DNA of 64,000 nucleotides from Heliocidaris tuberculata (GCA_025618425.1 CM046842.1:25021562-25085561), one strand, 5' to 3'. Positions 42,420-54,879 are shown, numbered from the stretch's first letter. Numbers and translations: made by a program. The notes: a model not told the origin generated them from the sequence alone.

Positions 42420-42990
42420 ATATACATAAAGCATTGGAGCACGGGCGGGGAGAATAAGTACAGTTGCGTTCAACTACCCAAAATGTGAAAGTATCAAATA
42501 TGAACACATATTATGGAAATCACACATGAAAGGCACAAACACATTTGTAGAAATAAATGTGTAAATATATATAGGGATTGTTTTATAATGCTAATGATAA
42601 CTGAATTTAACCCTTAAGCTGCCAATGCCACGTACATCTACATGCTCACTCTTTCTTTTCAGAGACGCCAAGACCTTCTAAAGTCGCATGAGTAATCAAG
42701 ATTTGTGTTCACTCATTGGCTTTTTGTGTATAGAGTGTGTCGCACGCATGACTGATTATATTATTGTAAAGTTCGTTCTTAAGTCTTTTATTTTGGCACT
42801 TCATTACATGAGTAACATTGACAATTCAGGAGAGATTTTACATTTGGCTTTCTTTTCCTTCGGTTTAAAGAAAACCTTTGGGGTAAGTTAACGTTGCTAG
42901 CACCGGGAGTGGTACTCTACGGGCACCTTAAGGGTTAAAGATCTACGTTAGAAGTCAATTGGAGATTGGAAAATACCATCTTGCCCTATC
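42420..42990. other. Copy B-specific stretch without recognised features
   Basis: AT-rich sequence not matched in copy A between the conserved left-end words. I see nothing else in it. Confidence 0.4.
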
Positions 42991-43357
42991 ACAACTTTTG
43001 ATTATAGGTATTGTGTGCCTATTAATGCCGACCTAACCGGTCTTGAAGAGATTGGGCATCAGGTTGATCATTTAAAAACAGTTAGCAAAGTGTCATGATT
43101 TGTTTCACTTCGTGAATCTATTCGTTCAATAGGAATCAAACTGTCTAGAATACCCGAGAAAGCAATAACAAATAGATTTACACATGGTTCAAATACTTAA
43201 GTCTAATGAAACGTATAGCGTCCTGATTTTGTTGATATTGCAATAAACCTGACATATTTACAGCTACTCTGGTAACAAGAAAGAAGAAGAAGAGTTTTTA
43301 AAAACAAAATCGGTTATATAATACATAGCTTTAGATAACCTACAAAATAACTGTGTA

Positions 43358-43412
<55 letters not shown>

Positions 43413-43440
43413 ATTGTAAGGAAATAACATATAAAACAGC

Positions 43441-43624
43441 TTTGGCAACTCTCGTGGAAATAATTATAATTGTGAGAAATGAAAATGAGAGAATAATGGT
43501 TGCGTAGGTTAAATCAAAGTTCCCCAGAGCTGTCCTCCCTTTGATTTAAGCTACGCAACCATTATTCTCTCATTTTCATTTCTCACAATTATAATTATTT
43601 CCACGAGAGTTGCCAAAGCTGTTG
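43441..43624. mobile_element. Nearly perfect palindromic element (deletion derivative of the tRNA-bearing element)
   Basis: Arms of about 75 bp (ctttggcaactctcgtggaa … ttaaatcaaag) surround a 20-bp loop ttccccagagctgtcctccc. The loop is the complement of the sequence next to the right arm in the tRNA-bearing copies, so this copy appears to have lost the tRNA core. Confidence 0.85.
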
Positions 43625-43704
43625 TATATGTTATTTCCTTACAATTGTTTATAATGATTATTATTCTAATGTATACATGTATCTCAAAGCATTCGCTTGG
43701 ATCC

Positions 43705-43999
43705 AGCTGAGGCATGCGGCTTGTCTTTGTTCAAAACTCACCTGCCCCCGACAAAGGAATTAATTAATAAGGTTGAAGATTTGTCAATCTGTCGGTCAAT
43801 TGAATCTGGTGTCGCCGAAATCACTGGCCCGTCTCCGTGGTCTAGTGGTTAAGGCATTGGCGTTCTAAGCCAACGACCCGGGTTCGATTCCCGGCGGAGA
43901 CATTTTTTCAACCTTAGCAAAAATTCAAAAAGGGAGGACAGCTCTGGGGAACTTTGATTTAAGCTACGCAACCATTATTCTCTCATTTTCATTTCTCAC

Positions 44000-44044
<45 letters not shown>

Positions 44045-44045
44045 G
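43705..44045 (+). mobile_element. tRNA-bearing element, left-truncated copy with (AT)n tail
   Basis: Matches 26560–26862 from ggcatgcggctt through the tRNA to the right arm and (AT)n tail, but the left arm is missing. Confidence 0.8.
43831..43901 (+). tRNA. tRNA-Arg(UCU)-like gene, copy 2
   Basis: Same as 26686–26756 with a fully paired acceptor stem (gtctccg/cggagac). Anticodon loop gttctaa, perfect B box, T-run directly downstream. May be a SINE head; the perfect stem argues for recent origin or selection. Confidence 0.72.
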
Positions 44046-44107
44046 ACAAAGTTATAGAGAAGTAATGCATTTTCAAGTCGAACAGTGATGTTTATTAATA
44101 CACCAAA

Positions 44108-44136
44108 TTTTCGACGTATGCTCAGGTCTTCTTCAG
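44108..44136 (-). other. Hammerhead-like core motif d
   Basis: Minus strand: CTGAAGA, A, GAC-(10 nt)-GTC, GAAA, then ATTTGG as after motif b. It lies beside an (AT)n tract. Confidence 0.35.
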
Positions 44137-44359
44137 GGTTTACACGGATTATGATTACAAACAAGATATGACTCTATTCCTATTTGACAAAAGTGGTGGT
44201 CAAGGAAACATACTTGACAACGCGCAAGGTAGCTAGGCCAAAGCATGGTGCGCAAATTATGGGTAAGCGCATATATATATATATGGGGCTCACTGCATAT
44301 AACCTTGTTTTTGTGGGGTTTTTTTAACTGTTAGCGGAAAATGTGTCTATAGACTAATC

Positions 44360-46183
44360 TTATTTCTGGTAAAGGAGAATGCTGTCCCCATCGCATGCAA
44401 CGAGCTTCTTTGATGAAATCAATATCACGCGAGATGTTTCAAGATGAGCTTTCCTTATCTGGGTATGCGCCCAAGTATTACCTAGATTGATTAATCTATC
44501 ACAAAGAGGGAACTCCAGTCTATTTTCATCATCAGCGCCATCGTCGTCATCATTCCTACTCAACCACCAAATAACACACGTCAAATACTCGCTTGCTGAT
44601 GTAACCGCGTAAATGTCGTCCGTAACAGGATCGATTCCGACGTTCAAGATTACGTTGTGATGCTTCATTTCGTCTTCCTTCCTCTCTCGCTCGATGAGGA
44701 ACACTCTTCTGTCTGCAGGTGAAGTTTGGGCAACGATGTGCCCCGATGTCTGCACCCCACGCAAGGCCATAGTGTCCATACCACTGATAGTACTGATAAT
44801 ATCCCCACTAACCGGACAAATGATGTGTATTTTCTTCTGTCCCAGCTCGCAAGCGACGATCCTCCCATTCGGGTCAGCAGCGACGTACACCGTTGTTGGA
44901 TTTCGCCTCTTGTCTCTTGGCTTTGAAATGTTGTTAATCAACTTCCATTGGCTGTCGTACACACTGATACATCCTGTTAGACTGCTACCAGTTTGACAAT
45001 CCATATATTTTCCACAAGCTACTTTGCCGTCTTTCAGCAACGCACAAGAAACAACGTACGAAACATCACTTCCGCTTATCACTCTTTCGATACGCTTAGA
45101 TTCCATGTTTAACGTGTAAGTATCCCTACCGCCTCTAATGTTATCAGTCATGATTACATTGCCCCTATCCATGTACCCTACGATGACCGGTTGCTTTATT
45201 TGATCTGTGACTTTAATTGTTTCAACGCGGCCCCATCCCCGACTACCCTCAACGATCCTCCCTAGGTACCCCTCCATTCCATCATCTTTCACGATCCTCG
45301 CACCAGATGCAATCTGTATAATACTCTCAAACGCACCTTCATCTAATTGTTTATTTAATACAGCGTTCACTGATGTTTCCACTCGTATTGCTTGTTTGAC
45401 TACCGTTTCGTCGTTCCCCTGAAGTACGGTATGCAGTAGTTTTGTCGCATGTTCTTTGGATCTCATAATTTCCTTCCAAGACTTCTCCAAGTCTGCAATC
45501 TCTTGCTCGATTTTTTCTGTGATGTTCCGAATGCTACCAAAAAGTTCACTCTGTTCGTTGCGAATAGCTGATTGTCTACCCTCCGATATTACGTGGCTTT
45601 GGTCAAGTCGCCGTTGTCTGTCCTCCAAATTCCTTTCAATTTCTGTCTTAATCTTCCTAATGTCATCACGAAGCTTGGCAATCTTTCCATCAATTTCTTC
45701 CTTGATGTTCGTCGCATCCTCTATCTCCTTGTCTGTGTTTGTTTTGATTGCTTCATTGACAACCAAATTTAGTTCAGTTTTCATCTTTTTGAGATGACCT
45801 TCGGCATCGGTTTTGATCCGTTTAATCCTCGGACCAATATCCGGAAACCTATGATTGACCAATCTGTCTCTGAGATTAGATAATGTTGCTCTGTTCTCCT
45901 TAGCCACATCCTCCAAACCACGTAACCGACATGGCCTATGTTCTGTAAGTGGACATTGCACACAGAGAGCTGTGCCATGATGTTGGCAGTATAGCTTACA
46001 ATATTCGTTATGTTTCTCACAACACCACTCGTCTTTCTGCCCTCTTATGACGTAGCCTTGAACTTTCTGTGCGCAATTGGGGCAAAATGCTTTTTCCTCC
46101 TTAGCGTTGTATGTAAGATTGGAGGTGGCTAGGCAGCCAGTGCCTTGACATTTGTGTACATCAGTGCTGGCCAGTGAAGCCAT
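44360..46183 (-). CDS. RING-less B-box (TRIM-like) protein, copy B
   Basis: The single coding exon gives 607 residues, starting at MASLASTDVHKC. Same plan as copy A: Cys pairs at about 12–37, B-box 2 (CEKHNEYCKLYCQHHG … CVQC), coiled coil, then the propeller-like C-terminus ending SILLYQK as in copy A. The linker between B-boxes is about 21 residues shorter. Acceptor ttgcattgcag precedes the start by two bases. No stop or frameshift; both paralogues look functional. Confidence 0.85.
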   Translation of the reverse strand: MASLASTDVHKCQGTGCLATSNLTYNAKEEKAFCPNCAQKVQGYVIRGQKDEWCCEKHNEYCKLYCQHHGTALCVQCPLTEHRPCRLRGLEDVAKENRATLSNLRDRLVNHRFPDIGPRIKRIKTDAEGHLKKMKTELNLVVNEAIKTNTDKEIEDATNIKEEIDGKIAKLRDDIRKIKTEIERNLEDRQRRLDQSHVISEGRQSAIRNEQSELFGSIRNITEKIEQEIADLEKSWKEIMRSKEHATKLLHTVLQGNDETVVKQAIRVETSVNAVLNKQLDEGAFESIIQIASGARIVKDDGMEGYLGRIVEGSRGWGRVETIKVTDQIKQPVIVGYMDRGNVIMTDNIRGGRDTYTLNMESKRIERVISGSDVSYVVSCALLKDGKVACGKYMDCQTGSSLTGCISVYDSQWKLINNISKPRDKRRNPTTVYVAADPNGRIVACELGQKKIHIICPVSGDIISTISGMDTMALRGVQTSGHIVAQTSPADRRVFLIERERKEDEMKHHNVILNVGIDPVTDDIYAVTSASEYLTCVIWWLSRNDDDDGADDENRLEFPLCDRLINLGNTWAHTQIRKAHLETSRVILISSKKLVACDGDSILLYQK

Positions 46184-46185
46184 GA

Positions 46186-49100
46186 CTGCAATGCAACAAG
46201 AATGTGGACAAATACTGCCGTGAATAAACAGAAAAGGAAAAGTACTATTTCTAAGATAAGAATTGATGAAAGAGCTATTGATGAGTATTATATTATTGAT
46301 CACTTTAATAATTATTTTGTTGAAATGGGTCCAAATTTAGCAAGTAAGATACCAAATTGTGATAGAAAATGTCATGATTACTTACAAAACCCTAACCCTA
46401 ATTCTATGTTCTTTACTCCTGTAAATGAAGGTGAAGTCTTTGATATTGTTAACAATTTTATAAGTAAATGCAGTTGTGGACAAGATGGTCTGGATAATTT
46501 TATAATTAAGAAAATTATATCAAGTACTGTTGAACCATTCACTTACATATGTAATCTATCTCTGAGCACAGGTGTTTTTTTTTTCCAAACAAAATGAAAC
46601 TAGCCAAAATAGTCCCTATTTTTAAAAAGGGTAACCCCTTATCTCTATCAAATTACAGGCCCATATCTTTGTTAACAACATTTTCCAAAATACTTGAAAA
46701 AGTAGTTTTTACTCCTATAATGGCTTTGTTGAATGATAATGATATTTTACATGAATGTCATTTCGGTTTTAGAAAACACCATAATACAACACATGCTATC
46801 CTGTCTCTAATTAATAATATTACACGTTTTGTTGATAACGGTACCCATACAATAGGAATGTTTTTAGATTTCTCTGAGGCATTCGGCACTATAGATCAAG
46901 AAATTACCTTAAGCAAACTTTCACATTATGGCATAAGGGTCATTGTTTTAGATTGGGTTCGAAATTGCGTATGCGAACTTCAGCAATACGTCTGTAATGA
47001 AAATTGTATGTCGCAATTAAGAAATGTTTATTGTGGTGTTCCACAACGTTCTATTCTAGGCCCTTTACTTTTTATTTTGTATATAAATTGACTTTTATAT
47101 ATCAAATTTATTTACTTTTATTATGTATTCAGATGACAATAATCTATTTTTCACATAAAAGCCTAGAAACTGTATGTTATGTGATTAATTCTGAACTGGA
47201 TTCAGTTGCAATATAGATTAAGGCTAAAAGTTATCACCAAATCTAGAAAAAAAAAACATGTTATTTAGTAATGCTTTGAACGAACTACCTCATCCGATTT
47301 CAATAGATAATATATAAATACAGAAGGTGATTGAAACAAAATTTCTAGGCACTATAATAGATAATAAACTTTCATGGAAGTATCACATTGAAAATGTATG
47401 CAAATTGATATCCAGAAACATTGGTATGATTAATAAACTCTTTTCCGCCAAACATTCTTTTATCACTATACTCCACACTAGTTTTACCATATCTAAATTA
47501 TGGAATATTAGCCTTGGGAAACAGTGCGGCATGCCAGTTAGAGTTTGTTGTTTTTTTTTTTTTAGGTTTTTTTTTCTCTTCAGAAAAAGGCTATGCGATT
47601 TGTAAGTAATGTCAATTATCGCCACCACGCTGATGGTCTGTTTCACTCTAATACTGTACAGAAAATTTATGATATCTACCGCCTCAATCTTGCTGTACTT
47701 ATGTTTCAGTATCATAATCATGGATAGCCCACTGTTTTCAATAATATATTTACAGTAAATAATGAAAAATCCATCATTATACCACAGTACACAAATCAAT
47801 CTGTATCACTTGCCAAGAACTCGTACCACATTAACCCAGAATACTTTTTCATTTACTGTTCCTAAATTTTGGAATTCCCTCCCTTTAAATATACAAGACA
47901 GTAAGTTTTAGTACACTCAAACGTAAATTTAAAAAAAAAATCACTTTTGCTTTTTATGGACATTGATCCCTCACTGATGATTTTTTTGTTTTTTGTTTTT
48001 TGTTTTTTGTGTTTTATACCTGTCTAGTAAAATCTAAAGACTAAATGAAACCTTCCAGATCCTGCCCCTTTCCCAACCTCCTTTCCTGGCCCCCACCTGT
48101 CACATTGTCCTTCTTGTTCCGTCTTTTGTACAGTTTACTCCTTTAAATCGTTACTGTTCCCGGCTTTTTGTTTTTGCAATATTTTTCAATGCTTTCTCTT
48201 CGATAGAAAGTGTGTAATGTCTATGAGTTGTTTGCTTTCCATGGCCACGTATCTGGCTTCTTCTTTTTCCATTTTTATTGCGCATTATATGCATGATTGC
48301 CCAGTCTATTTTTTATGTATTATTCATGATTTACCTTTTGTCATGGACCATCGCTTCTACAAGCTCTGCTTCTATGCTGGTCTCTGTTTTCATTCAATTT
48401 TTCATAATATTAATCTAATTTAGTCTTCATTACAGTTATTTTTTTTCTTACAACTCAAATGTTAATGCTCTTTATTTCGCTTGTAATGGTCAAAAATGTT
48501 TTTGCACTAAGTTTTGTTGTCAGTTATTTTGTATATTGTTAATTGCACAATACGTATTGTTATATACTTTGAAAAATGAAAATGTAATGAAATGAAATCT
48601 AAATATGAAATCTGAAATCTCGAGATATGTACCCCAAAAGGCTGTAATCCCATAATTGGAAACATGTAAGCCAGCTCGTTATAATTTCCAGCTTTACTCA
48701 GAAATTTAGAATTAAGCCAAAACGATAATGATACATTTTTGCAAGAGAGCATGCACAACAGGGATATCTACAAAAAGGTGGTAAACATCTCGTACTTGCC
48801 TCCTTTGAACTTAAGATTTGCGGGTACCTTTCCAAATACATTAAGTGATTTGTCCTTAATATTCTTATCTAAGCCATAATGGGATAATTAACCATCTACA
48901 TGAACTCTTTAGTGGCTCTGGTCGATCAGTGGAACAAAGAGGGGACTGCCGCAGTGGACTTCTGGCACACGTACAGTGTGCAAGTATACTCCAAACATTG
49001 TGGCAGTCCAGGGTTTCGATCCATAGCAAATAAAGAGTTAAGAGTGGCCAATTCTCACACTGTTACAAATATGTTATTAATTTCTTAAGCTAACAAAAGG

Positions 49101-49380
49101 CAGGGTATATGCACTTCTTTTTCTGGCATGATGCACGAAATTGATGTAAAGTGAAAAGTGCAATGATTACGTTGAATTCCTTGCGCAAGTACACATTTCC
49201 TTGTAGAGTATGGCGTACACAGGCTATACTGTAATTAAAATGACGCGGCATGGGCAAGGGAAATTACCAATAATACACTTAAAACAATGACGTTACATCT
49301 ATGAAGCATTTGAACTGGGATCTGTATAGCAAACAGGCAACTAAATCAAAACACAGTGAGTAATATCCTAAATCACTTAC
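46186..49380 (-). other. 5' leader intron of TRIM-like gene B, enlarged by a LINE
   Basis: Donor on the minus strand is AAG|GTAAGTG, acceptor ttgcattgcag. The 3.2 kb length reflects the LINE at 46217–48626; the matching intron of copy A is about 0.63 kb. Confidence 0.75.
46217..48626 (+). mobile_element. 5'-truncated, decayed CR1/Jockey-type LINE
   Basis: RT blocks: FNNYFVEMGPNLASKIPN, IFKKGNPLSLSNYRPISLL, FRKHHNTTHAIL, FLDFSEAFGTIDQE, GVPQRSILGPLLFILYIN, then a thumb region near 47330–47600. It has several stops and frameshifts. The tail carries repeated GAAATCT words near 48590–48620. The same clade as the LINE at 36129 but much older. Its boundaries are given by the uninterrupted sequence at 31040–31065. 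Confidence 0.85.
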
Positions 49381-49570
49381 CTTAACTCTAAGTAGGCTGT
49401 TATCAATGACAGAATATGGTTGAAAAGATGTAAATTTAATGACTTTGGCTCCGTTAACAAGATCTAAGCAATGTTCTGCTAGTCTTCGATTGTACAACGT
49501 GGCACCAATTTGCAGTTCCAATGAAGCAGAAATGGTATTGCCCGATTATTTGCAATGTATTCAAAATGTG
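49381..49570 (-). other. Probable 5' UTR exon of TRIM-like gene B
   Basis: Matches 31654–31860 and ends at the strong donor GTAAGT. No conserved coding frame; upstream limit uncertain. Confidence 0.55.
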
Positions 49571-49724
49571 ACAAAAGATACGTGCCAATAACGCAAAACA
49601 TTATACTCACGGCACAACCAAGGTTTGGCTGGCAGTTTTAGATTGCCGTGTGCATAATCAAATAAACATAATCTATGGCACGCCATTAGGGAATTAAATA
49701 TAATTGTTCAACAGCAGTACAAAA

Positions 49725-50210
49725 TATATTTCACTTTAACAAATATATATTTATCTTTTACAAAACCATTTCACTCCAGTCATTATATATTTCACTCTAA
49801 ACAAATATATTTCACTTTTCACAAAATTTCATTTCACTTTTTCACAAAAATTGATATTCATGTCACGTTTTCACAAAAATCCTTTTCACTTTTAACAAAA
49901 ATTCATTTCACTTTTCCCAAAAATACATTTCACTTTTCCCAAAATTTCATTTCACTTTTCATAAAAAATTCATTTCACTTTTCACAAAATTTCATTTCAC
50001 TTTTAACAAAATTTCATTTCACTTTTTCACAAAAATCCTTATCACTTTTAACAAAATTTCATTTCACTTTTCCCAAAAATACATTTCACTTTTCACAAAA
50101 TTTCATTTCACTTTTCATATAAAATTCATTTCACTTTTCACAAAAATTAATTTCACTTTTCACAAAAAAAATCATTTCACTTTTCACAAAAAATCATTTC
50201 ACTTTCAAGA
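49725..50210 (-). repeat. Left-arm (TTTCACTTTT…CAAAA)n short tandem array
   Basis: About 25 diverged copies of an ~18–20 bp unit catttcacttttcacaaaa; the complementary array is at 56440–56830. Confidence 0.9.
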
Positions 50211-50315
50211 GGAAATACAAGGGCGGATCCAGGTTTTAAAAAAAGGGGGGGTCCAAAGGGTGAGAAGTTATCATTCTGGCAAACGCAAGCGCCGAAGGCG
50301 CTAAGCGCCTCTATA

Positions 50316-50362
<47 letters not shown>

Positions 50363-51829
50363 CCTGTTTGACTATTTTAATGTTGAAATATAGTTGGGCG
50401 CGCGGAGCGCGCCACAAAAATTTGATAATACGAGCCTGAAAATGTCTTAGCTTGTACTGAAATTACATTTTAATCTATTAATATTACATGGAATTATTGT
50501 TTATTTGAGATGGAAAATACATATATAATGATTGCAAATTACCATCTTTTATCAAAAAGTGCGGGTATATTTGTACAGGCCACCCCCCCCCCCCCGTACA
50601 TCAGAACTGGGAGGGGGGTTAATGCATACCCCCATCCCCTCCGGGATTTGCGCCATTGGACTGTATTAATATATATATGTATATATATTTATTTTTAAAG
50701 TTTTCCCAGATTTTCCAGTCTGCATTGCTGTGCAGGACCTCAGATGGCATGTGGCATCAACACAAACAGTCCAGTGAGACAAATAAGAATAAAATCTGGA
50801 GATTTATTACTTGAGATTGGTTCTTCAATGTTGAAGTACTATCTTGATAACCTAGGAATTGGGTGTGCGCATGCTGTACAAACACACTTAGTAAATTTTA
50901 GTGATACATGTACACATTTTACAGCAATGAAGAATTATTCACTAAATATCATCTATATTATCTCCTCCCATCCTTCACAACTTTAACCTTTATATGGACA
51001 CATGAAGTTCACTTCTTGCGATGTACAACCATAGGGTAGGTGTAGGGAATACCAGACCCTTAAGCACGTTTGCATAATTTGCATAAACATGAACACAGAC
51101 ACACACTAGTAAGGTTTACCAATGCTTTCAGCAACTCTTTTTATTTCTCAGGGTACCGAAATAATGACAAAAATTTGTTTACCTAATGAAATAATCTCCT
51201 TAATGACGTCATAGGTAAATGGTCCATTATTCCCTACCCATGAAAGTAGTACGAGACCGCTACATTTTCAACCGAAATCTCAAATATTTGTTGAGGAAAA
51301 TGATATTTCGTTGGAAATGTAAATACCAATAAAGAATTGTTTTTTGGAGAGTATGTTTTGGTTTCATCAAAATCTGTTGCAATTTTAACCAAAAATTTTA
51401 TAGCATTTATCATCGGATAAATTTAATTACCATTTAAACGGCATTCAACATGTTCAATGTGCCGTTACTTCTGCCTCCGGCAACTTTACGTTTTGTTGTT
51501 GATGATTTTAAGTACATCAATACTGAACAATTGACAATGATAATTTTAAAGATTACAGAGAGTTGTAAAATGACATTGAAATACGTCTTAAAAAGAAAGA
51601 TGTAAAATGACGTTAAAACAACTTAACACATCCAACCAAACTCTAGTAATCTCGCGGCCGAACGGAGCGAACGGGCCCGCCCGGCCCGTGCCCCGGCCAC
51701 GGCGGGGATGCATGTCCCCACTACCAGTGGCGGCACCAGGATTTTTAAAGTGGGGGGGGGGGGCAAATGGGGGGTAAAAGAAAATGTTGGGGGGGGGGCA
51801 AGGGCGGACAAAAAAAAATTTGACACTTT

Positions 51830-52190
51830 TTGTAGTGAAAATGTACAGAATATTCGGCTATAAACCTACCCAGATATGAGGACATTTTGAGCATCTAGCT
51901 GAACTGCCCGATTATAAAGAGGTGTTAGTTATATACTGCGAGTGAGCGAAGCGAGCGAGCAAAAATTTTGACATTTTTCGTAGTAAAAATGTACAGAAAT
52001 TACATATTCGGCTATAAAACTACCCCAATATGAGGAAATTTGATCATCTCACGGCCTGATTATGTGGTGGGAGTTATAGGCCTGTATTGCGAGCGAGCGA
52101 AGCGAGCGAGCAAAAATTTTGACACTATTATAGTGGAAATGTACAGAAATTATTCAGCTATAAAACTACCCAAATATGAGGATATTTACA
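51830..52190. repeat. About three tandem copies of a ~130 bp unit
   Basis: Each unit contains gtagtgaaaatgtacagaa, ggctataaa, cccaatatgagga and gcgagcgaagcgagcgagca. Confidence 0.8.
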
Positions 52191-52838
52191 CGAGCTGAGC
52201 GAACAAATTTGCCACATGCCCCCCTCCCCCACCTTGATGCCGCCACTGCTTTCCAAGTTTCCGTTTTCTTTCTTTTTCCTTCTTTTCTCCATTCCTTTTT
52301 CACTTTTTTCTTTCCTTTTTTTTTCTTTTTTCATTTTCCACCCTTTTCTTTTTTTCACTCCGAAAATTATTGGGGCGGCAACTGGGGGGGGGGCAAAGCT
52401 TCTGACTGGGGGGGGGGGGCAAATGCCCCCCCCCATGCCCCCCCCCCCCTTGGTGCCGCCACTGCCCACTACTTAATCAACTGCACTAGCGCCGAAAGTT
52501 TTTATCAATTAACCTGCAGCAGAGCTGCATTTATATATTTGGGCCAAGCAAAAATTATTTACCTATATGGATACTTGTGCTTTGGTATTGTCTAGAATGA
52601 CGAGTTGCCTCGAATGAGTGACTTGAAGTTGAATGATGCCGCGTGCAGCCTGCCTCCTCGAGGGTTGCAAGCATAGTTGCAAGACAGCGTACGTACGATC
52701 AAAAGTCGCATGCATAAACCTATGCGTGCCGCGCCGCATATCTGATCTGGAATGGCAGTACAGTACTTAGGCCTACTTTGCGACGGAGAATGAAACAATG
52801 GGTAATGAATAGGGCCTACGCAGTATCTTGCATGATCT

Positions 52839-52985
52839 GGGGCCCGTTGCACAAAACTTGCGTTTAATCGCAACTCCTGAAAATCAAACGCAAGTCCTTA
52901 ATGCGCACTTCTGATTGGCTGAAATTAAAGTTGCGTTTGATTTTCCTGAGTTGCGTTCAAACGCAAGTTTTGTGCAACGGGCCCC
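52839..52985. mobile_element. Palindromic MITE, 147 bp
   Basis: Terminal inverted repeats ggggcccgttgcacaaaact extend to nearly the whole length (gcgtttaatcgcaactc / gagttgcgttcaaacgc). The centre contains ttctgattggctgaaa. Confidence 0.9.
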
Positions 52986-53050
52986 AGGTCGGCAGAATTT
53001 CTTGGTGGAAAAAAAAAAAAAAAAAAAAAAATGCCAAGAAAGACGGCGCC

Positions 53051-53090
<40 letters not shown>

Positions 53091-54274
53091 GCGCCAAAAA
53101 GGGGGGTCCGGACCCCCGCGACCCCCCCCCCCCCCTGGATCCGCCTATGAAATAAATTCCACTTTAAAAAGAAAAATGCATTCCATTTATAGGCCTATTG
53201 TCTCGAGACAACTTTGCTTGTCATGCATCTAGACCCCGATCTGGACCTGCATGTACATTCCTCTCGTATAATATACATGTGCGTACAGTGCGTAGAAATC
53301 ATTCCTCTTTCACCAAAACCATTTCACTCTGATAAAAACCATTTCACTCTGAAAAAAAAATACGTTCCTCTTTTTTCTCGGCCTAAAGGTGGCGCTATAG
53401 CCAGCTAGCTCGCGCTACCACACGTGCCCGGCGCAGCGCAATCGAATCCCATCCAACTTCCGAACGCGACGTCGACGTTACTCCCCATCCTCAGGGTGTT
53501 GCTAGAACATTTTGAAGGGGGGGGGGGGGTGTGACACCCAAATTTGCCGACAAAAATGCTGCACCTTAATCTCTCCCTTCCCCCCCCCCCCACACACACA
53601 CACAAATAGCAATAAAAGAAAATCGCAGATGTGGACAGGGGGGTCGCTAGGGAGGGGGTGGGGGAGGGGTGTGGGGGTGTCACTACCCCACTCAAAGTTT
53701 TTGTCGGCAAATGCGCACCTCTATCGGCAAAAAAGGAGGGGGAAAAGGGAAAGGGAAGAGGAAGATAAAAGGAAAAGAAGATAAAAGAAAGATGAAGAAA
53801 AAAAAAGAAAAGGGAAAGAAAAAAAAGAGGGAAATAAGAAGGAAAAGAAAGGGAAGGAAAGAAAAAGAAGGAAAAATGGCATTATTTTTTGTTCGCTCGC
53901 GCGTTCACTGGAATTTCACTACTTTAATATTAAAGGCGTCCCCTTCAGCAGTGGGCTGCAGCAACCCCCGCCCCCGCGGATTTTCAAAGTTCCGATATTC
54001 ATATTCGGGTAGCAAGGTGCTAGAATATCCAAATATTTGTGAAGCAAGGTTCCCAGATAATAATATTGTGTAACTTTTGCTTGTAACTTCTATACGTTTT
54101 CACTGAAATTTTAATATTCGGGCAAAAAGCGTCCCCCTTCGGCAATGGACCAGCCCCTCCCCCCCCCCCCCTTCCCCCGATGATTTTCAAAAGTTCCGAT
54201 ATTCATATTCGGGCAGCAAGGTGCTGGAATATCCAATTTTTGTGAAGCATTGCAAGGTTCCCCAAGCTTTTGCT

Positions 54275-54430
54275 TTTAGAGGTGTGTCCTCCAACTATGT
54301 ATGTACCACATTAATGTATATTTTGTCATATTTTTTGTTAAAAATACATGTACATTATTTTTGCTCATTTATTACTTTGTATATTGAAAAGTTGGAAATA
54401 AATGTGTTTAAACTGAAACTGAAACTAATA
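54275..54430 (+). mobile_element. LINE 3' UTR tail, 5'-truncated (copy 2)
   Basis: Near identical to 20255–20400 and ending in (CTGAAA)-type repeats, as the LINE at 35213–39748 does. It interrupts the foldback arm near its inner end. Confidence 0.65.
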
Positions 54431-54879
54431 TCATGTAACTTGTGTATTCACAGGCGTAGCCAGGATTTTTCAATGGGGAGGGGGGGGGGGTAGACGTGAA
54501 GGACCCAACCGCGTAAGCCAGGATTTCATTTTAGGGGGCGGTTGTGAGCACGCGAAGCGTGCGAAATTGGTGATGAGGGATGGGTGCAGGGAGGTAGGGG
54601 GAAGTTTCCCCCCTCCCGCGCGAAGCGTGAAAGCTGTGACCTTTTAGCAAATTTGAGAGAAAGATCCCATTGCCGTAGGGGAAGCCTTTTGCCCGAATAT
54701 CAACTGTTCAATTTCTAAATGTTTGCGAGCGAGCGAGCAAAATTAAAAAAAAAACTTTTCGTAGTGAAAATGCACAGAAGTTACATACACACATAGGCGT
54801 AGCCAGGGGGCCAATTAAAAAATAAAACGAGAGCGAAAAAGCGGTGGAAGTGAGAGAAAAAAGTCTAAAAAGGCGCTAC

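Larger units (their letters stand above)
50218..53148. mobile_element. Nested element inside the foldback left arm
   Basis: Flanked by GAAATA (50212–50217 and 53149–53154); the other arm reads the uninterrupted gaggaaataaattcc near 56430. Ends share an inverted GGCGGATCCAGG next to G/C tracts. The interior is a mosaic: (AT)n, poly-C, a tandem array at 51830–52190, a pyrimidine tract and a MITE. No transposase seen, so it is non-autonomous or itself composite. Confidence 0.75.
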
